Assembly: GCF_003590715.1 (NCBI RefSeq)
Contig: NZ_QQVY01000010.1
Location: forward strand, 1 to 64,000
Origin: Paracoccus sp. JM45
GTDB taxonomy: Bacteria; Pseudomonadota; Alphaproteobacteria; Rhodobacterales; Rhodobacteraceae
DNA length: 64,000 bases
Reading direction: 5' to 3'
Shown: piece after piece, positions 49,362 through 59,442 of the stretch
Numbering within the stretch: the stretch's first letter is position 1
Layout of the letters: each line of letters starts with the position of its first letter
Position numbers and translations under genes: made by a program
Notes under the pieces: model-generated
What the model saw: only the letters and a program-made list of their open reading frames with translations
Database searches by the model: none
Told to the model about the DNA's origin: nothing

Positions 49362-50603
49362 ATGACAAAGGACCCCAAGGGCAGGGATGCCAAGACCATC
49401 AAGGACGACCTACGCACGGGGACGCCATATTGGCTGAAAACGCCGAATGTCACCGTGCAGTCGGGCCGGATGACCGAACGCGATCACTTTGACGCCATTA
49501 TCGTCGGCGCGGGCATCAGTGGCGCTTTGGTCGCCGAGGCTTTGACCCGTCAAGGCAGCAAGGTGCTGATCCTTGACCGCCGCGCACCGGTGCGCGGATC
49601 GTCGCCCGCCTCGACCGCGATGATCCAGCACGAAATCGACATCCCGATGATCCACCATATCCGCGACATGGGCACGACCAAGGCCAATGCTGTCTGGCGC
49701 CGGTCGGCCAAAGCGGTGCAGGATCTTGTCGATCTGGTGGATGACTTGGGGCTGGACTGTCAGATGCAGGCCAAACAGGCGCTGTATCTGACGGGAAACA
49801 TCCTTGGGTCGCGGGCCATGCAGGACGAAGCGGCTGCCCGTAAGGCCGCAGGTATTGCCGCCGAATATCTGAATGCACCCGCCCTGCGCGACAGGTTCGG
49901 GCTGGACCGGACAGGGGCGATTGTGTCGGATGCATCTGCCAGTGCGAACCCCGCGCAGATGACCGCGGGGCTGCTGAAGGTCGCGCAGTCACGCGGCGCG
50001 GTGATCCTGTCGGACACCGAAGTGACGGATATGGCCGAATTGCCAAGCGGCGTGGCCTTGGCCACGGCGGACGGGCAGGCGCTGACCGCCGATCATGTGG
50101 TGTTCTGCACCGGCTATGAATTTCTGCCCGCCATGCAAAGTGCGACGCATCAGATCACCTCGACTTGGGCGCTGGCGTCGGAACCGGGGCTGGCGCATCC
50201 CGACTGGCTGGATGATTTTTTGGTCTGGGAAGCAGCCGAGCCCTATCTCTATTACCGCACCACACCCGATGGCCGCATCATCGTCGGAGGAGAGGATGAG
50301 GACAGTCCCGACCGCAATGATGATCCGGCCCTGCTGGACGAAAAGGCCCGTGCCATCTGTGACAAGCTGCGCGATCTGGCGGGGATCGATATCGGGAAAC
50401 CGGCCTATGTCTGGTCGGCGGCATTCGGCAATACGACCGATGGCCTGCCTATCATCGACCGTGTGCCCCGCCATGACAGGGTTTTTGCGGTGATGGGGTT
50501 CGGGGGAAATGGCATCACTTTCTCGGTTATCGCCTCGCAGGTGATTGCCGCCGCGATCGCAGGCAAGCCCGATCCTGACGCGAAACTGTTTGCCTTTCGC
50601 TGA
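49362..50603 (+). CDS. FAD-dependent oxidoreductase (DAO family)
   Basis: About 413 residues. An N-terminal FAD/NAD Rossmann motif (IIVGAGISGALVAEAL) at about 44-59, then a DAO fold to the C-terminal FAD-binding block (VFAVMGFGGNGITFSVIASQ). Start ATG 49362 is preferred to GTG 49347. An N-terminal tail with TGTPYWL is common in this subgroup. Oxidises an amine or amino acid at a C-N bond; substrate unknown. Monocistronic. Confidence 0.85.
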   Translation: MTKDPKGRDAKTIKDDLRTGTPYWLKTPNVTVQSGRMTERDHFDAIIVGAGISGALVAEALTRQGSKVLILDRRAPVRGSSPASTAMIQHEIDIPMIHHIRDMGTTKANAVWRRSAKAVQDLVDLVDDLGLDCQMQAKQALYLTGNILGSRAMQDEAAARKAAGIAAEYLNAPALRDRFGLDRTGAIVSDASASANPAQMTAGLLKVAQSRGAVILSDTEVTDMAELPSGVALATADGQALTADHVVFCTGYEFLPAMQSATHQITSTWALASEPGLAHPDWLDDFLVWEAAEPYLYYRTTPDGRIIVGGEDEDSPDRNDDPALLDEKARAICDKLRDLAGIDIGKPAYVWSAAFGNTTDGLPIIDRVPRHDRVFAVMGFGGNGITFSVIASQVIAAAIAGKPDPDAKLFAFR

Positions 50604-50654
50604 AACGATCGCGCCGGCCACGCGTTGGAACGCCGAAAACGAAAGGAGTCACCC

Positions 50655-51491
50655 ATGACCCAACCGATCATGACGTTGAACGACGGCCATAAAATGCCCC
50701 AGCTGGGCACCGGCATCTGGCAGATTGCCGATGAAGATACGCCAAAGGTCATCGAACAGGCGCTGAAGACCGGTTACCGGCTGATCGACGGGGCTGCGGC
50801 CTATAAGAACGAACGCGGCATGGGCGAAGGGATCCGCAATTCGGGCGTTCCGCGCGACCAGATATTTGTCACCTCGAAGCTGTGGAACGATTCACACGGG
50901 CATGACAATGTCATGCGCGCATTCGATGAAACGATGGCGCGGACAGGTCTGGAAAAGCTGGACCTTTACCTGATGCATTGGCCGCTGCCCAAGCTGGATA
51001 AATACGTCGAGACATGGAAAGCCATGATCAAGCTGCGCGACGAGGGTCGTGTCACCTCGATCGGGGTGGCCAATTTCCATGAGGACCATCTGCGCCGCCT
51101 GATCGACGAAACGGGTGTCGCCCCTGCGGTGAACCAGATCGAACTGCATCCCTCGCTGCCGCAGGTCGAACTGCGCGAGGTGAACAAGACCTTGGGCATT
51201 GCAACCCAAAGCTGGACCCCCCTGGGTCGTGGCGACAGCTTCGATAACCCGCAGGTAAAAGACATTGCGGATCGTCTGGGCCGCAGCCCTGCTCAGGTGA
51301 TCTTGCGCTGGCATATCCAGCACGGCCTGTCGGTCATTCCCAAATCGGAACACCCCGACCGTCTGATGCAGAATTTCGATATTCTGACGTTCGAACTGAC
51401 ACCTGCCGATATGAAAGCACTGGATGCTTTGGGTCGCGACCATCGCACAGGCCCCAACCCTGATGATTTTGACTATCGCAAAGCGCTGTAA
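50655..51491 (+). CDS. Aldo/keto reductase (2,5-diketo-gluconate reductase type)
   Basis: A 278-residue TIM-barrel reductase. Catalytic tetrad D and Y in LIDGAAAYKNE, K in VTSKLWND, H in YLMHWPLP. NADPH site IPKSEHPDR near the end. Start at 50655 follows AAAGGAG. Similar to DkgA/DkgB; true substrate not deducible. Its end overlaps the convergent hydrolase by 19 bases. Confidence 0.88.
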   Translation: MTQPIMTLNDGHKMPQLGTGIWQIADEDTPKVIEQALKTGYRLIDGAAAYKNERGMGEGIRNSGVPRDQIFVTSKLWNDSHGHDNVMRAFDETMARTGLEKLDLYLMHWPLPKLDKYVETWKAMIKLRDEGRVTSIGVANFHEDHLRRLIDETGVAPAVNQIELHPSLPQVELREVNKTLGIATQSWTPLGRGDSFDNPQVKDIADRLGRSPAQVILRWHIQHGLSVIPKSEHPDRLMQNFDILTFELTPADMKALDALGRDHRTGPNPDDFDYRKAL

Positions 51492-52276
51492 CTCAGCAGC
51501 CTTTTCATCAGAGGCGTGTCGGGGCGCGAAAGCGCCTCGATCACGTTGAAATGGTGCAGGCCGGGGTCGATGACACAATCGGTGGCCACCCCCAGACCGG
51601 CCCAGACATCCGCCAGCAGACGTGCATGGCGGATGAACTCGGGGCGTTCGGACCCGCCGACCCATGTCGTGACCGGAATGCCCTGCAGCGGTTCCAAAAG
51701 CGCAGGGCTTTCCGACAGAGCCTCGGGCAGGTCTAAATGCAATGTATCATTCATCGCTGTCCGCATCAGTGACCGCAAATCCGATAGCGGAGAGATTGGC
51801 ACGCAGGCAGTGATCCGGTCTGTGACCGATCTGTCCAATGTCCCGTCATCACAGATCATTCGTGCGGCCAGATGCCCGCCCGCCGAATGGCCGGTCAGGG
51901 CAACCGGACCTGCGGTTTGACCCGCTGCCAAAGTGATCTGTTCAGCGACTTGTATGGTCATTTCGAAAATGCGCGCCTGCGGTGCTAGCGTATAGGCAGG
52001 CAGCAGGCAGGCCCATCCGGCCATCAGCGCCCCTTCGGCAAGATGCGACCAGACCGAAGGACCGGTTTTCATCCAGTATCCGCCGTGAATGAAAACCATC
52101 AGCCCGTGCGGTGCCTTTTGCGGCAGGAACAGATCGCCGTCTGCAATTTTCGTCAAAGGATGTTTTCCGCGGAACTGGGCTGCGGCATCGGTCCAGCGGG
52201 CAGGATAATCATCGCCATCGGGGATATGCGCGCCATTGGCATAGGCATCGTCCCAGTCATGCACCTGATAGATCAT
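51473..52276 (-). CDS. Alpha/beta hydrolase, arylformamidase-like
   Basis: A 267-residue hydrolase with oxyanion-hole HGGYW, nucleophile elbow GHSAGG, acid GGSERPEF and catalytic His in LHHFNVI: the arrangement of eukaryote-like kynurenine formamidases and carboxylesterase-like hydrolases. It is divergent from kynU across 62 bases, so conversion of N-formylkynurenine to kynurenine is a good hypothesis. No tryptophan dioxygenase (kynA) is present in the window. Confidence 0.78.
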   Translation of the reverse strand: MIYQVHDWDDAYANGAHIPDGDDYPARWTDAAAQFRGKHPLTKIADGDLFLPQKAPHGLMVFIHGGYWMKTGPSVWSHLAEGALMAGWACLLPAYTLAPQARIFEMTIQVAEQITLAAGQTAGPVALTGHSAGGHLAARMICDDGTLDRSVTDRITACVPISPLSDLRSLMRTAMNDTLHLDLPEALSESPALLEPLQGIPVTTWVGGSERPEFIRHARLLADVWAGLGVATDCVIDPGLHHFNVIEALSRPDTPLMKRLLSYSALR

Positions 52277-52338
52277 GGTAAACCCCTCTTTCCGGCAGGT
52301 GACCTGCCTGCTAGCGTCCCGTCAAGAGGGAGCCTGAC

Positions 52339-53526
52339 ATGACCGATTTCGCCAAAACCCGTGCCGCTTTCTATCTGCCGGAAGGCGTAACCTATCTGGA
52401 TGGAAACTCGCTTGGTCCGATGCCCAAGGCGGCCAAGGCGCGGGTGGCCGATATGATGGCGGATGAATGGTCGGAAATGCTGATCACCGGTTGGAATAAG
52501 GCGGGCTGGTTCGATCAGCCGCGTAAGGTCGGCGACCGTATTGCCCGTTTGATCGGTGCAGGGGACGGTCAGGTGGTCATGGGCGATACACTGTCGATCA
52601 AGGTCTTTCAGGCGGTCAGCGCGGCACACGCCCTGCGGCCCGATCGCCGTGTGATCCTGTCTGATAGCGGAAATTTCCCGTCCGATCTCTATGTGGCACA
52701 AGGTCTGGCGGATGCGGTCGATGCCGAATTGCGCGTCGTGGCCCCCGAAGATGTGGCAGATGCCATCGACAAGGACGTCGCCGTCCTAATGATCACCGAA
52801 GTTGATTACCGCACGGGCCGTCGCCATGATATGAAGGCGCTGACCGCTAAGGCCCATGCGGCGGGCGCGTTGACCGTCTGGGATCTGGCGCATTCGGCAG
52901 GGGCGGTTGATGTGGATCTGACTGGCGCGAATGCCGATTTTGCAGTCGGCTGCACCTATAAATACCTGAATGGCGGGCCGGGGGCGCCCGCTTTCATCTG
53001 GACCCATCCCCGTCATGCCGAAGCGGCCCAGCCGATCCTGCAAGGCTGGATGGGGCATACAGCACCCTTTGCCTTTGATCTGGATTACCGCCCCGCAGGC
53101 GGCATCGACCGGATGCGCGTCGGCACGCCCCCTGTAATTGCCATGACCGCGTTAGAGGCAGCACTGGATGTCTGGGACGGGGTCGATATGACCGATCTGC
53201 GCGCCCGCTCCGTCCAGCTGTCCGAGGCATTCATTGCAGGGGTCGAGGCGAATTGCCCCGATGTCACCCTGCATTCGCCGCGTGATCCCCAACATCGCGG
53301 ATCGCAGGTCGGTTTCCGCCATCCCCATGCCTATGCCGTGATGCAGGCATTGATCGCGCAGGGGGTTATCGGCGATTTCCGTGCGCCAGATGTGCTGCGC
53401 TTCGGTTTTGCACCGCTTTACAACAATCTGGACGATGTGGATCACGCGGTTCGTGTCCTTGCCGGCATTCTGCATGACGGAAGTTGGGATCATCCGGATT
53501 TCCACAAGAAATCCGCGGTAACCTAA
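52339..53526 (+). CDS. kynU: Kynureninase
   Basis: A 395-residue PLP enzyme cleaving kynurenine to anthranilate and alanine. Family landmarks: LDGNSLGPMPK near the N-terminus, D182 and H185 in WDLAHSAGAV, PLP lysine K208 in GCTYKYLNGGPG. Full length. Divergent from the arylformamidase-like gene, suggesting joint control of tryptophan catabolism. Confidence 0.93.
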   Translation: MTDFAKTRAAFYLPEGVTYLDGNSLGPMPKAAKARVADMMADEWSEMLITGWNKAGWFDQPRKVGDRIARLIGAGDGQVVMGDTLSIKVFQAVSAAHALRPDRRVILSDSGNFPSDLYVAQGLADAVDAELRVVAPEDVADAIDKDVAVLMITEVDYRTGRRHDMKALTAKAHAAGALTVWDLAHSAGAVDVDLTGANADFAVGCTYKYLNGGPGAPAFIWTHPRHAEAAQPILQGWMGHTAPFAFDLDYRPAGGIDRMRVGTPPVIAMTALEAALDVWDGVDMTDLRARSVQLSEAFIAGVEANCPDVTLHSPRDPQHRGSQVGFRHPHAYAVMQALIAQGVIGDFRAPDVLRFGFAPLYNNLDDVDHAVRVLAGILHDGSWDHPDFHKKSAVT

Positions 53527-53593
53527 GGGAAGGGGGGTTTCCAAACCGCCCAAAAGGCATGAAACGTTTGGTATTGCAACATATCGGTCGATT

Positions 53594-54667
53594 ATGTCGA
53601 AACAGATTCTTGGAACCGCCCTTCTGGCCTGCCTGATGGGCTTACCTGCTGTCGCGCAGGACGATACCGATGACGCTGTTCGTGTGCGTCTTGTGACGGT
53701 CGAAACGACCAAGCTTGCTACCGAACTTGAGCTTTCGGGGGAAATCGCTGCGATTGATGAAATCCAGCTGGGTTTCCGTCAGGGTGGCCGCGTCAGCGAG
53801 GTTCTGGTCGAAGAAGGTGACCGCGTTGTTTCGGGGCAGGCCTTGGCGCGTCTGGCCGCGGTCCAGCAGGAACAGTCGCTGAACGTCGCCGAAGCAGGCC
53901 TGCTGTCGGCCCGCGCGGGGCAGGAACAGGCCGCCCAAGCCAGTGAACGCGCCGATGCACTGCTGGAACGCGGTGTCGGAACACGCGCCGATGCCGATCG
54001 GGCGGAACAGGCCTTGTCGCAGGCAGAAGGTGTTCTGGAACGTTCGGTTTCGGCGGTTGAACAGGCGCGCCGCGCGTTGCAGGACGCTGTGCTGCGTTCG
54101 CCGCAAGGGGCGGTTATTACCAGCAAGACCGTGGCACCGGGGCAGGTCGTTGCAGCCGCCCAGCCGGTCTTCGAACTGGCTGCCATGACCGGATTCGAGG
54201 CGATCTTCCATGTTGCCGATGATCCGATGTTGCGCGATGCCTTGGGCACCCGTGTCAGGCTGGAAACAATCGATATTGCCGGTCCGACCATGTTCGGCGT
54301 CGTCACCGAGGTCTCGCCGCTGGTCGATCCGTCCACCGGCACCGTGACCGTCCGCGCACAGGTCCAGATGCCGCAGCGCGGGACCGAATTGCTGGGTGCC
54401 TCGGTCCGCGGGTATCTTGACCTTGCGCCTGCCGACGGAGTCGAAATTCCGTGGACCGCCCTGATGCGCCAAGGGGATGCGCCTGCCGTCTGGACGGTCG
54501 ATCAGGACAATCGCGTCGATCTGACCCAGGTCGAAGTGGGCCATTACGGTGACAAGACGATTTTCGTGGCGGACGGGCTGACCGACGGCCAAAGGGTCAT
54601 CGGCGAAGGATCGCAACTGCTTTATCCCGGCCGGAAGGTGCAGGAAGATCAAGAGGGGCAGGAATGA
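53594..54667 (+). CDS. RND efflux periplasmic adaptor 1
   Basis: A 357-residue membrane-fusion protein with a signal peptide (MSKQILGTALLACLMGLPAVAQ). It has the lipoyl half-motifs (GRVSEVLVEEGDRVVSGQAL; LRSPQGAVITSKTVAPGQVV), an alpha-hairpin between them and a beta-barrel domain. It precedes a second adaptor gene and the RND pump; stops overlap (ATGA). Confidence 0.9.
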   Translation: MSKQILGTALLACLMGLPAVAQDDTDDAVRVRLVTVETTKLATELELSGEIAAIDEIQLGFRQGGRVSEVLVEEGDRVVSGQALARLAAVQQEQSLNVAEAGLLSARAGQEQAAQASERADALLERGVGTRADADRAEQALSQAEGVLERSVSAVEQARRALQDAVLRSPQGAVITSKTVAPGQVVAAAQPVFELAAMTGFEAIFHVADDPMLRDALGTRVRLETIDIAGPTMFGVVTEVSPLVDPSTGTVTVRAQVQMPQRGTELLGASVRGYLDLAPADGVEIPWTALMRQGDAPAVWTVDQDNRVDLTQVEVGHYGDKTIFVADGLTDGQRVIGEGSQLLYPGRKVQEDQEGQE

Positions 54668-55767
54668 AACATCTGGCCATTATCTGCGCGGTCGCGGTAC
54701 TTGCGGGGCCTGCTTCGGCGCTTGGGTTGCCAAGCTGGCTGGGGGGTGGTGATCATGCGGAAGAAGAACCCGTAGGCCCGCCCCGCCCTGTTGTCAGTGT
54801 GATTGTCGAGGATCACGGCGACGAAGCGCGCTGGATCCCCGGCATTGTCGCATCGCGCGATCAGGTGACCATGGGGTTCCAGACGCTTGGCCGGATGGTG
54901 TCCCGCCCCGTCGAGCTGGGGGCGATGGTGGAAGAAGGGGAAACCCTTGCCGAATTGAACACCGATGATCTTGCCGCATCCACCCGCGCCGCGCGCGCGG
55001 CCTATGATGCGGCAGAGGTCCAACAGCGCACCGCCGAGGCCACCCTGACGCGGACCACGGCGCTGGCAAAACGCAATGTGTCGTCCAGCGCGCAGCTGGA
55101 ACAGGCGCAGCAGGCCGCTGTCGCGGCCAATGCCGCGGTCGAGCAGGCGCGTTCGGAATTGTTGCAGGCCGAGGATGCAGAAGGTTTTGCGACCATGACC
55201 GCACCTTTCGCGGGCGTGATCAGTGCTGTCTATGAAGAACCCGGTGCGGTTGTCAGCGCCGGCCAGCAGGTGCTGCAACTGTCGGCACAGGATGAAAAAG
55301 AGGTTCTGATCGACCTGCCGGCATCCGCGCTGGTCGGTCTTGACCGTGACGCGGTCTTTACGGTCTGGCATCGCAACGAACCCGCAGCCGAAGAACCCGC
55401 GGTGCTGGACCGTATCGACCCCGTGGCAGACAGCGCCACCCGCACCCGCCGGTTGCATCTGGGGCTGCCGCAAGACAGCAGCTTCCGTCTGGGGGCCTTG
55501 GTGCGGGCACGTTTTGGCAGCGTGGACGATCCTTCGTTGTCGCTGCCCGCAGCCGCCGTGCTGACGGTTGGCGACGACAGTTTTGTCTGGTCTGTCCACC
55601 GCGACGGGGACACCGCTTATGTCGAACAGGTTCCGGTGACTGCCGCAGCCCCGTTCCAGGGGCGCGTCTCTATTACATCGGGACTTGAGGCGGGTGATGA
55701 AATTGTCATCCGTGGCGTGAAATCACTGACCGATGGTCAGGCAGTCGGCCGGAGGCTGAACCCTTGA
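54664..55767 (+). CDS. RND efflux periplasmic adaptor 2
   Basis: A 367-residue membrane-fusion protein with signal peptide (MKHLAIICAVAVLAGPASA), the same lipoyl/hairpin/barrel plan (RPVELGAMVEEGETLAELN; APFAGVISAVYEEPGAVVSA). Divergent from adaptor 1, so not a recent duplicate. Overlaps both neighbours by four bases. A pair of adaptors is known for some MdtBC-like or heavier-metal RND systems. Confidence 0.9.
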   Translation: MKHLAIICAVAVLAGPASALGLPSWLGGGDHAEEEPVGPPRPVVSVIVEDHGDEARWIPGIVASRDQVTMGFQTLGRMVSRPVELGAMVEEGETLAELNTDDLAASTRAARAAYDAAEVQQRTAEATLTRTTALAKRNVSSSAQLEQAQQAAVAANAAVEQARSELLQAEDAEGFATMTAPFAGVISAVYEEPGAVVSAGQQVLQLSAQDEKEVLIDLPASALVGLDRDAVFTVWHRNEPAAEEPAVLDRIDPVADSATRTRRLHLGLPQDSSFRLGALVRARFGSVDDPSLSLPAAAVLTVGDDSFVWSVHRDGDTAYVEQVPVTAAAPFQGRVSITSGLEAGDEIVIRGVKSLTDGQAVGRRLNP

Positions 55768-58700
55768 AAAGTTTCAATCTGTCGGACTGGGCGCTGCATC
55801 ACCGCAGCTTTGTCTGGTTCTTGCTGTTGATGTCGATGTTTGCCGGTACGATCAGCTATCTGGCTTTGGGTCGCGAAGAAGATCCCGATTTCACCATCAA
55901 GACGATGATCATTGCCGCAGCCCTTCCCGGTGCCACCGCCGAGGAAACGCTGAAGCAGGTAACGACCCGCATCGAAACCAAGCTGGAAGAACTGGACGAA
56001 CTGGACTTTACGCGATCCGTCACCATGCCGGGGCAGGCGGTGGTCTATGTCGAACTGGACCCGACCATCCGTGGCCCCGCCGTCCCCGAAGTCTGGAAAC
56101 GCGTCCGGCAGATGATGTCAGATATCAGGGCCGATTTCCCGCAGGAATTTTCCGGATTCCAGTTCAATGACAACTTCGGTGACGTGTTCGGCAATATCTA
56201 TGCCTTTACGTCCGACGGCTTTACACCGCGTGAAATGCGCGACAGGGTCGAGGCTATCCGCAAGCAGGTTGCCACGCTGGATCAGGCGGGCAAGACCGAA
56301 TTGCTGGGTGAACAGGACGAACAGGTCTTCATCGAATTTTCCTCGGCGCGGCTGGCGGCACTTGGTTTGAATCAGGCCGAGGTTGTCGGAACGCTGGCAG
56401 AGCAGAATGCGATTTCGCCTTCGGGGGTGATTCAGTCGGGGCCGGAACGAGTGCTGGTGCGCGTGGGCGGGCAGTTCGATGATGCCTCCTCGATCGAGGC
56501 TGTGAACCTGCGCGTGGGCGAACGTTTCTTCAATCTGGCTGACGTGGCCACGATCACGCGCGGCTATCAGGACCCGCCGGATTCACTGTTCCGCTATCGC
56601 GGTGAAACGGCCATCGGCTTGCAGATCGGCATGCGAAAGGGTGGCAATATTCTTGAATTCGGCGAACAGCTGGACAGCCTGATGGACGACATTGCGGCCG
56701 ATCTGCCGGTCGGGATCACCATGTCCAAATTCGCCGACCAGCCCCATGTCGTCGATGATGCCGTCGGCCATTTCGTCAAGGCACTGGCCGAGGCTGTGGG
56801 CATCGTTCTGGTCGTCAGCTTTATCAGTCTGGGAATGCGCGCCGGTCTGGTCGTGACACTGACCATTCCGCTGTGTCTGGCGATCACCTTTGTGATCCTC
56901 AGCCTTTACGGAATTACCTTGCAGCGGATTTCACTGGGGGCCCTGATCATTGCCCTTGGTCTGCTGGTCGATGACGCCATGATCGCGATCGAGACGATGA
57001 TTTCCCGGCTGGAGCTGGGGGAATCCCTTGAAAAAGCGGCCAGCTATGCATGGACCTCTATCGCATTCCCCATGTTGACGGGGACTTTGGTCACGGTCGC
57101 AGGCTTTATTCCCATCGGGTTGAACAGCTCGGCTGCGGGGGAATTCACCTTTTCATTGTTTGTGGTGATTGCAGTTTCATTGACGATTTCATGGATCGTC
57201 GCAGTGCTGTTCGCACCATTGCTGGGGGTGACTTTCCTGTCCTCCAAAATGGCACATCACCATCAAGGGCCGGGGCGTCTGCGCCGTGGTTTCCACGGTT
57301 TGCTGCGCCATGCGATGCGGTTCAAATGGATCACCATCGCGGTCACGCTGGCCCTGTTCTTTACCTCGGTCTGGGGGATGCAATTCGTTGAACAGCAGTT
57401 CTTCCCGACCTCGGACCGGACCGAGGTGGTGATTGATGTCAGTGAACGCCAGAATGCCTCGATTGCGCGGACCGATGCCGATATGGCGCGGCTGGAAGCA
57501 GCCCTGTCACAGGACGAAGATGTCCTGTTCTGGACGACCTATGTCGGTTCAGGTGCGCCGCGGTTCGTCTTGTCGATGGATGTGCCGACCGCAGGTCCGC
57601 ATATGGGCCAGATCGTCATCCAGACACCGGACCTTGAAGCCCGCGACCGCGTCAAGGCCCGCATCAATTCGATGGCCAAGACCGATTTTGTCGGTGTCGA
57701 CATCTATGTGAAGAACCTTGAAATCGGCCCGCCAGTCGGCAAACCGGTCCAATACCGCGTCAGCGCCCCCGAACCCGATGCCGCCCGTGATGCGGCCCTT
57801 GGTCTTGCAACGGTGATGTCGGGCGAACCGCGTTTGCGTGATATCGCGCTGGACTGGAATGAACCCGCCCGCATGGTGCGCCTGAACGTCGATCAGGATC
57901 AGGCGCGTCAGCTGGGGGTGACCAACGGCGATATCTCGGATGCGCTATCGGCGCTGTTTACAGGGGTTCAGGTCACGCAGCTGCGCGATGATATTTTCCT
58001 GATCAATGTGGTGGCGCGGGGCGCGACTGATGATCGTGAATCACTGGGCTCGATCCGCAACCTTCAGCTAAGTCTGGCCGACGGGCGTACCATTCCGTTG
58101 GCGGCGCTGGTAACGCTGGAATACGGGTCCGAACAGCCGCTGATCCTGCAACGTGACGGCTTGCCGACAGTCACGGTCAAGGCCGGTATCGCCACCAAGG
58201 ACCAACCCGCGACACTGGTAACGGCGATGACGGATAAGGTGGCCGAATATCAGTCCACCCTGCCTCCAGACGTCAAGATCGAGATCGGCGGCACGGTCGA
58301 AAGCTCGGCTGACAGTCAGGCGCCGATTGCCGCTGTTGTGCCGGTGATGCTGCTGATCATGTCGGTTCTGGTGATGGCGCAGATGCAAAGCTTCCGCCTG
58401 TCGCTGATCGTCTTTGCGGCGGCCCCCTTGGGCCTGATCGGCGTGGTTGCAGTGCTGGTGCCATTCGGCGTGCCGATGGGCTTTGTGGCCATCCTTGGTA
58501 TTCTGGCACTGATCGGAATTCTGATCCGGAACTCGATTATTTTGGTCCATGAAATCCAGGAACTGCTGCATAAAGGCAAAAGCCGCTGGGATGCCGTGTT
58601 CGAGGCATCCGACAGCCGGGCACGCCCCATCCTGCTGACAGCGGCTGCGGCCTCACTGGCATTGATCCCGATCTCGCGGCAGGTGTTCTGGGGGCCAATG

Positions 58701-58808
58701 GCCTTTGCGATGATGGGCGGCATTATTGCGGGAACGCTGGTGACGCTGGTCTTCGTGCCTGCGCTTTATTGCGCGGTCTTCAGGGTCCGTCCGCCGCGGG
58801 ACGCGTAA
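55764..58808 (+). CDS. RND efflux transporter, inner-membrane pump
   Basis: A 1014-residue AcrB/HAE-1-family pump. Twelve spans in the usual two groups, each followed by a large periplasmic loop. TM4 has the proton-relay acid pair in GLLVDDAMIAIETM; TM1 starts WALHHRSFVWFLLL. Substrate not predictable from sequence. No TolC-like outer-membrane gene is adjacent. A bidirectional terminator follows. Confidence 0.93.
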   Translation: MKSFNLSDWALHHRSFVWFLLLMSMFAGTISYLALGREEDPDFTIKTMIIAAALPGATAEETLKQVTTRIETKLEELDELDFTRSVTMPGQAVVYVELDPTIRGPAVPEVWKRVRQMMSDIRADFPQEFSGFQFNDNFGDVFGNIYAFTSDGFTPREMRDRVEAIRKQVATLDQAGKTELLGEQDEQVFIEFSSARLAALGLNQAEVVGTLAEQNAISPSGVIQSGPERVLVRVGGQFDDASSIEAVNLRVGERFFNLADVATITRGYQDPPDSLFRYRGETAIGLQIGMRKGGNILEFGEQLDSLMDDIAADLPVGITMSKFADQPHVVDDAVGHFVKALAEAVGIVLVVSFISLGMRAGLVVTLTIPLCLAITFVILSLYGITLQRISLGALIIALGLLVDDAMIAIETMISRLELGESLEKAASYAWTSIAFPMLTGTLVTVAGFIPIGLNSSAAGEFTFSLFVVIAVSLTISWIVAVLFAPLLGVTFLSSKMAHHHQGPGRLRRGFHGLLRHAMRFKWITIAVTLALFFTSVWGMQFVEQQFFPTSDRTEVVIDVSERQNASIARTDADMARLEAALSQDEDVLFWTTYVGSGAPRFVLSMDVPTAGPHMGQIVIQTPDLEARDRVKARINSMAKTDFVGVDIYVKNLEIGPPVGKPVQYRVSAPEPDAARDAALGLATVMSGEPRLRDIALDWNEPARMVRLNVDQDQARQLGVTNGDISDALSALFTGVQVTQLRDDIFLINVVARGATDDRESLGSIRNLQLSLADGRTIPLAALVTLEYGSEQPLILQRDGLPTVTVKAGIATKDQPATLVTAMTDKVAEYQSTLPPDVKIEIGGTVESSADSQAPIAAVVPVMLLIMSVLVMAQMQSFRLSLIVFAAAPLGLIGVVAVLVPFGVPMGFVAILGILALIGILIRNSIILVHEIQELLHKGKSRWDAVFEASDSRARPILLTAAAASLALIPISRQVFWGPMAFAMMGGIIAGTLVTLVFVPALYCAVFRVRPPRDA

Positions 58809-58882
58809 GGGTCGAGGGTCACCGCCGGACTGCCGCCTGATGTCATCGGGCGCTGTGATGGCGGTGCGGTCGCGGGACGCAA

Positions 58883-58913
58883 AAAGCGCCCGGAACATGG
58901 TTCCGGGCGCTTT
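58883..58913. terminator. Bidirectional terminator between the RND operon and msrA
   Basis: AAAGCGCCCGGAAC pairs with GTTCCGGGCGCTTT around an ATG loop, with A-rich sequence before and TTTCTCTTTG after, so it can end transcription from both sides. It lies 75 bases after the pump gene and 18 before the end of msrA. Confidence 0.8.
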
Positions 58914-58930
58914 CTCTTTGGGGGCAACGC

Positions 58931-59440
58931 TTATTCGGCGGCGTCACGTTTGGGCAGAACCCAGTCGGGACGCGGGAAGTGGCAGGTATAGCCGTTTGGA
59001 AAGCGTTCCAGATAATCCTGATGCTCCGGCTCGGCGTTCCAGAAATCACCGACCGGTTCAACCTGCGTAACAACTTTGCCGGGCCAGATGCCCGATGCCT
59101 CGATATCCGCGATCGTGTCCAAAGCGACGGCCTTCTGATCCTCATCGACATAATAGATGCCCGAGCGATAGCTGGCCCCCATGTCATTGCCCTGACGGTC
59201 CACCGTCGTGGGGTCATGGATCTGGAAGAAAAACTCCAGCAGGTGGCGATAGCTGGTCAGATCGGGATCATAAATGATCTCGATCGCTTCGGCATGGGTG
59301 CCATGATTGCGATAGGTGGCGTTGGGGATGTCCCCGCCGCTGTAACCGACACGGGTCGATACAACACCGGGCAGACGCCGGATCAGATCCTGCATCCCCC
59401 AGAAACATCCACCCGCCAAAACTGCGCGTTCTGTCATCAT
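58931..59440 (-). CDS. msrA: Peptide methionine-S-sulfoxide reductase MsrA
   Basis: A 169-residue repair enzyme for the S-epimer of methionine sulfoxide. Catalytic Cys in AGGCFWG (residue 12), [20 protein letters not shown] typical of the family, recycling Cys near the C-terminus (GYTCHFPRP). It starts two bases downstream of msrB and is probably co-transcribed from the msrB side. Confidence 0.93.
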   Translation of the reverse strand: MMTERAVLAGGCFWGMQDLIRRLPGVVSTRVGYSGGDIPNATYRNHGTHAEAIEIIYDPDLTSYRHLLEFFFQIHDPTTVDRQGNDMGASYRSGIYYVDEDQKAVALDTIADIEASGIWPGKVVTQVEPVGDFWNAEPEHQDYLERFPNGYTCHFPRPDWVLPKRDAAE

Positions 59441-59442
59441 CT

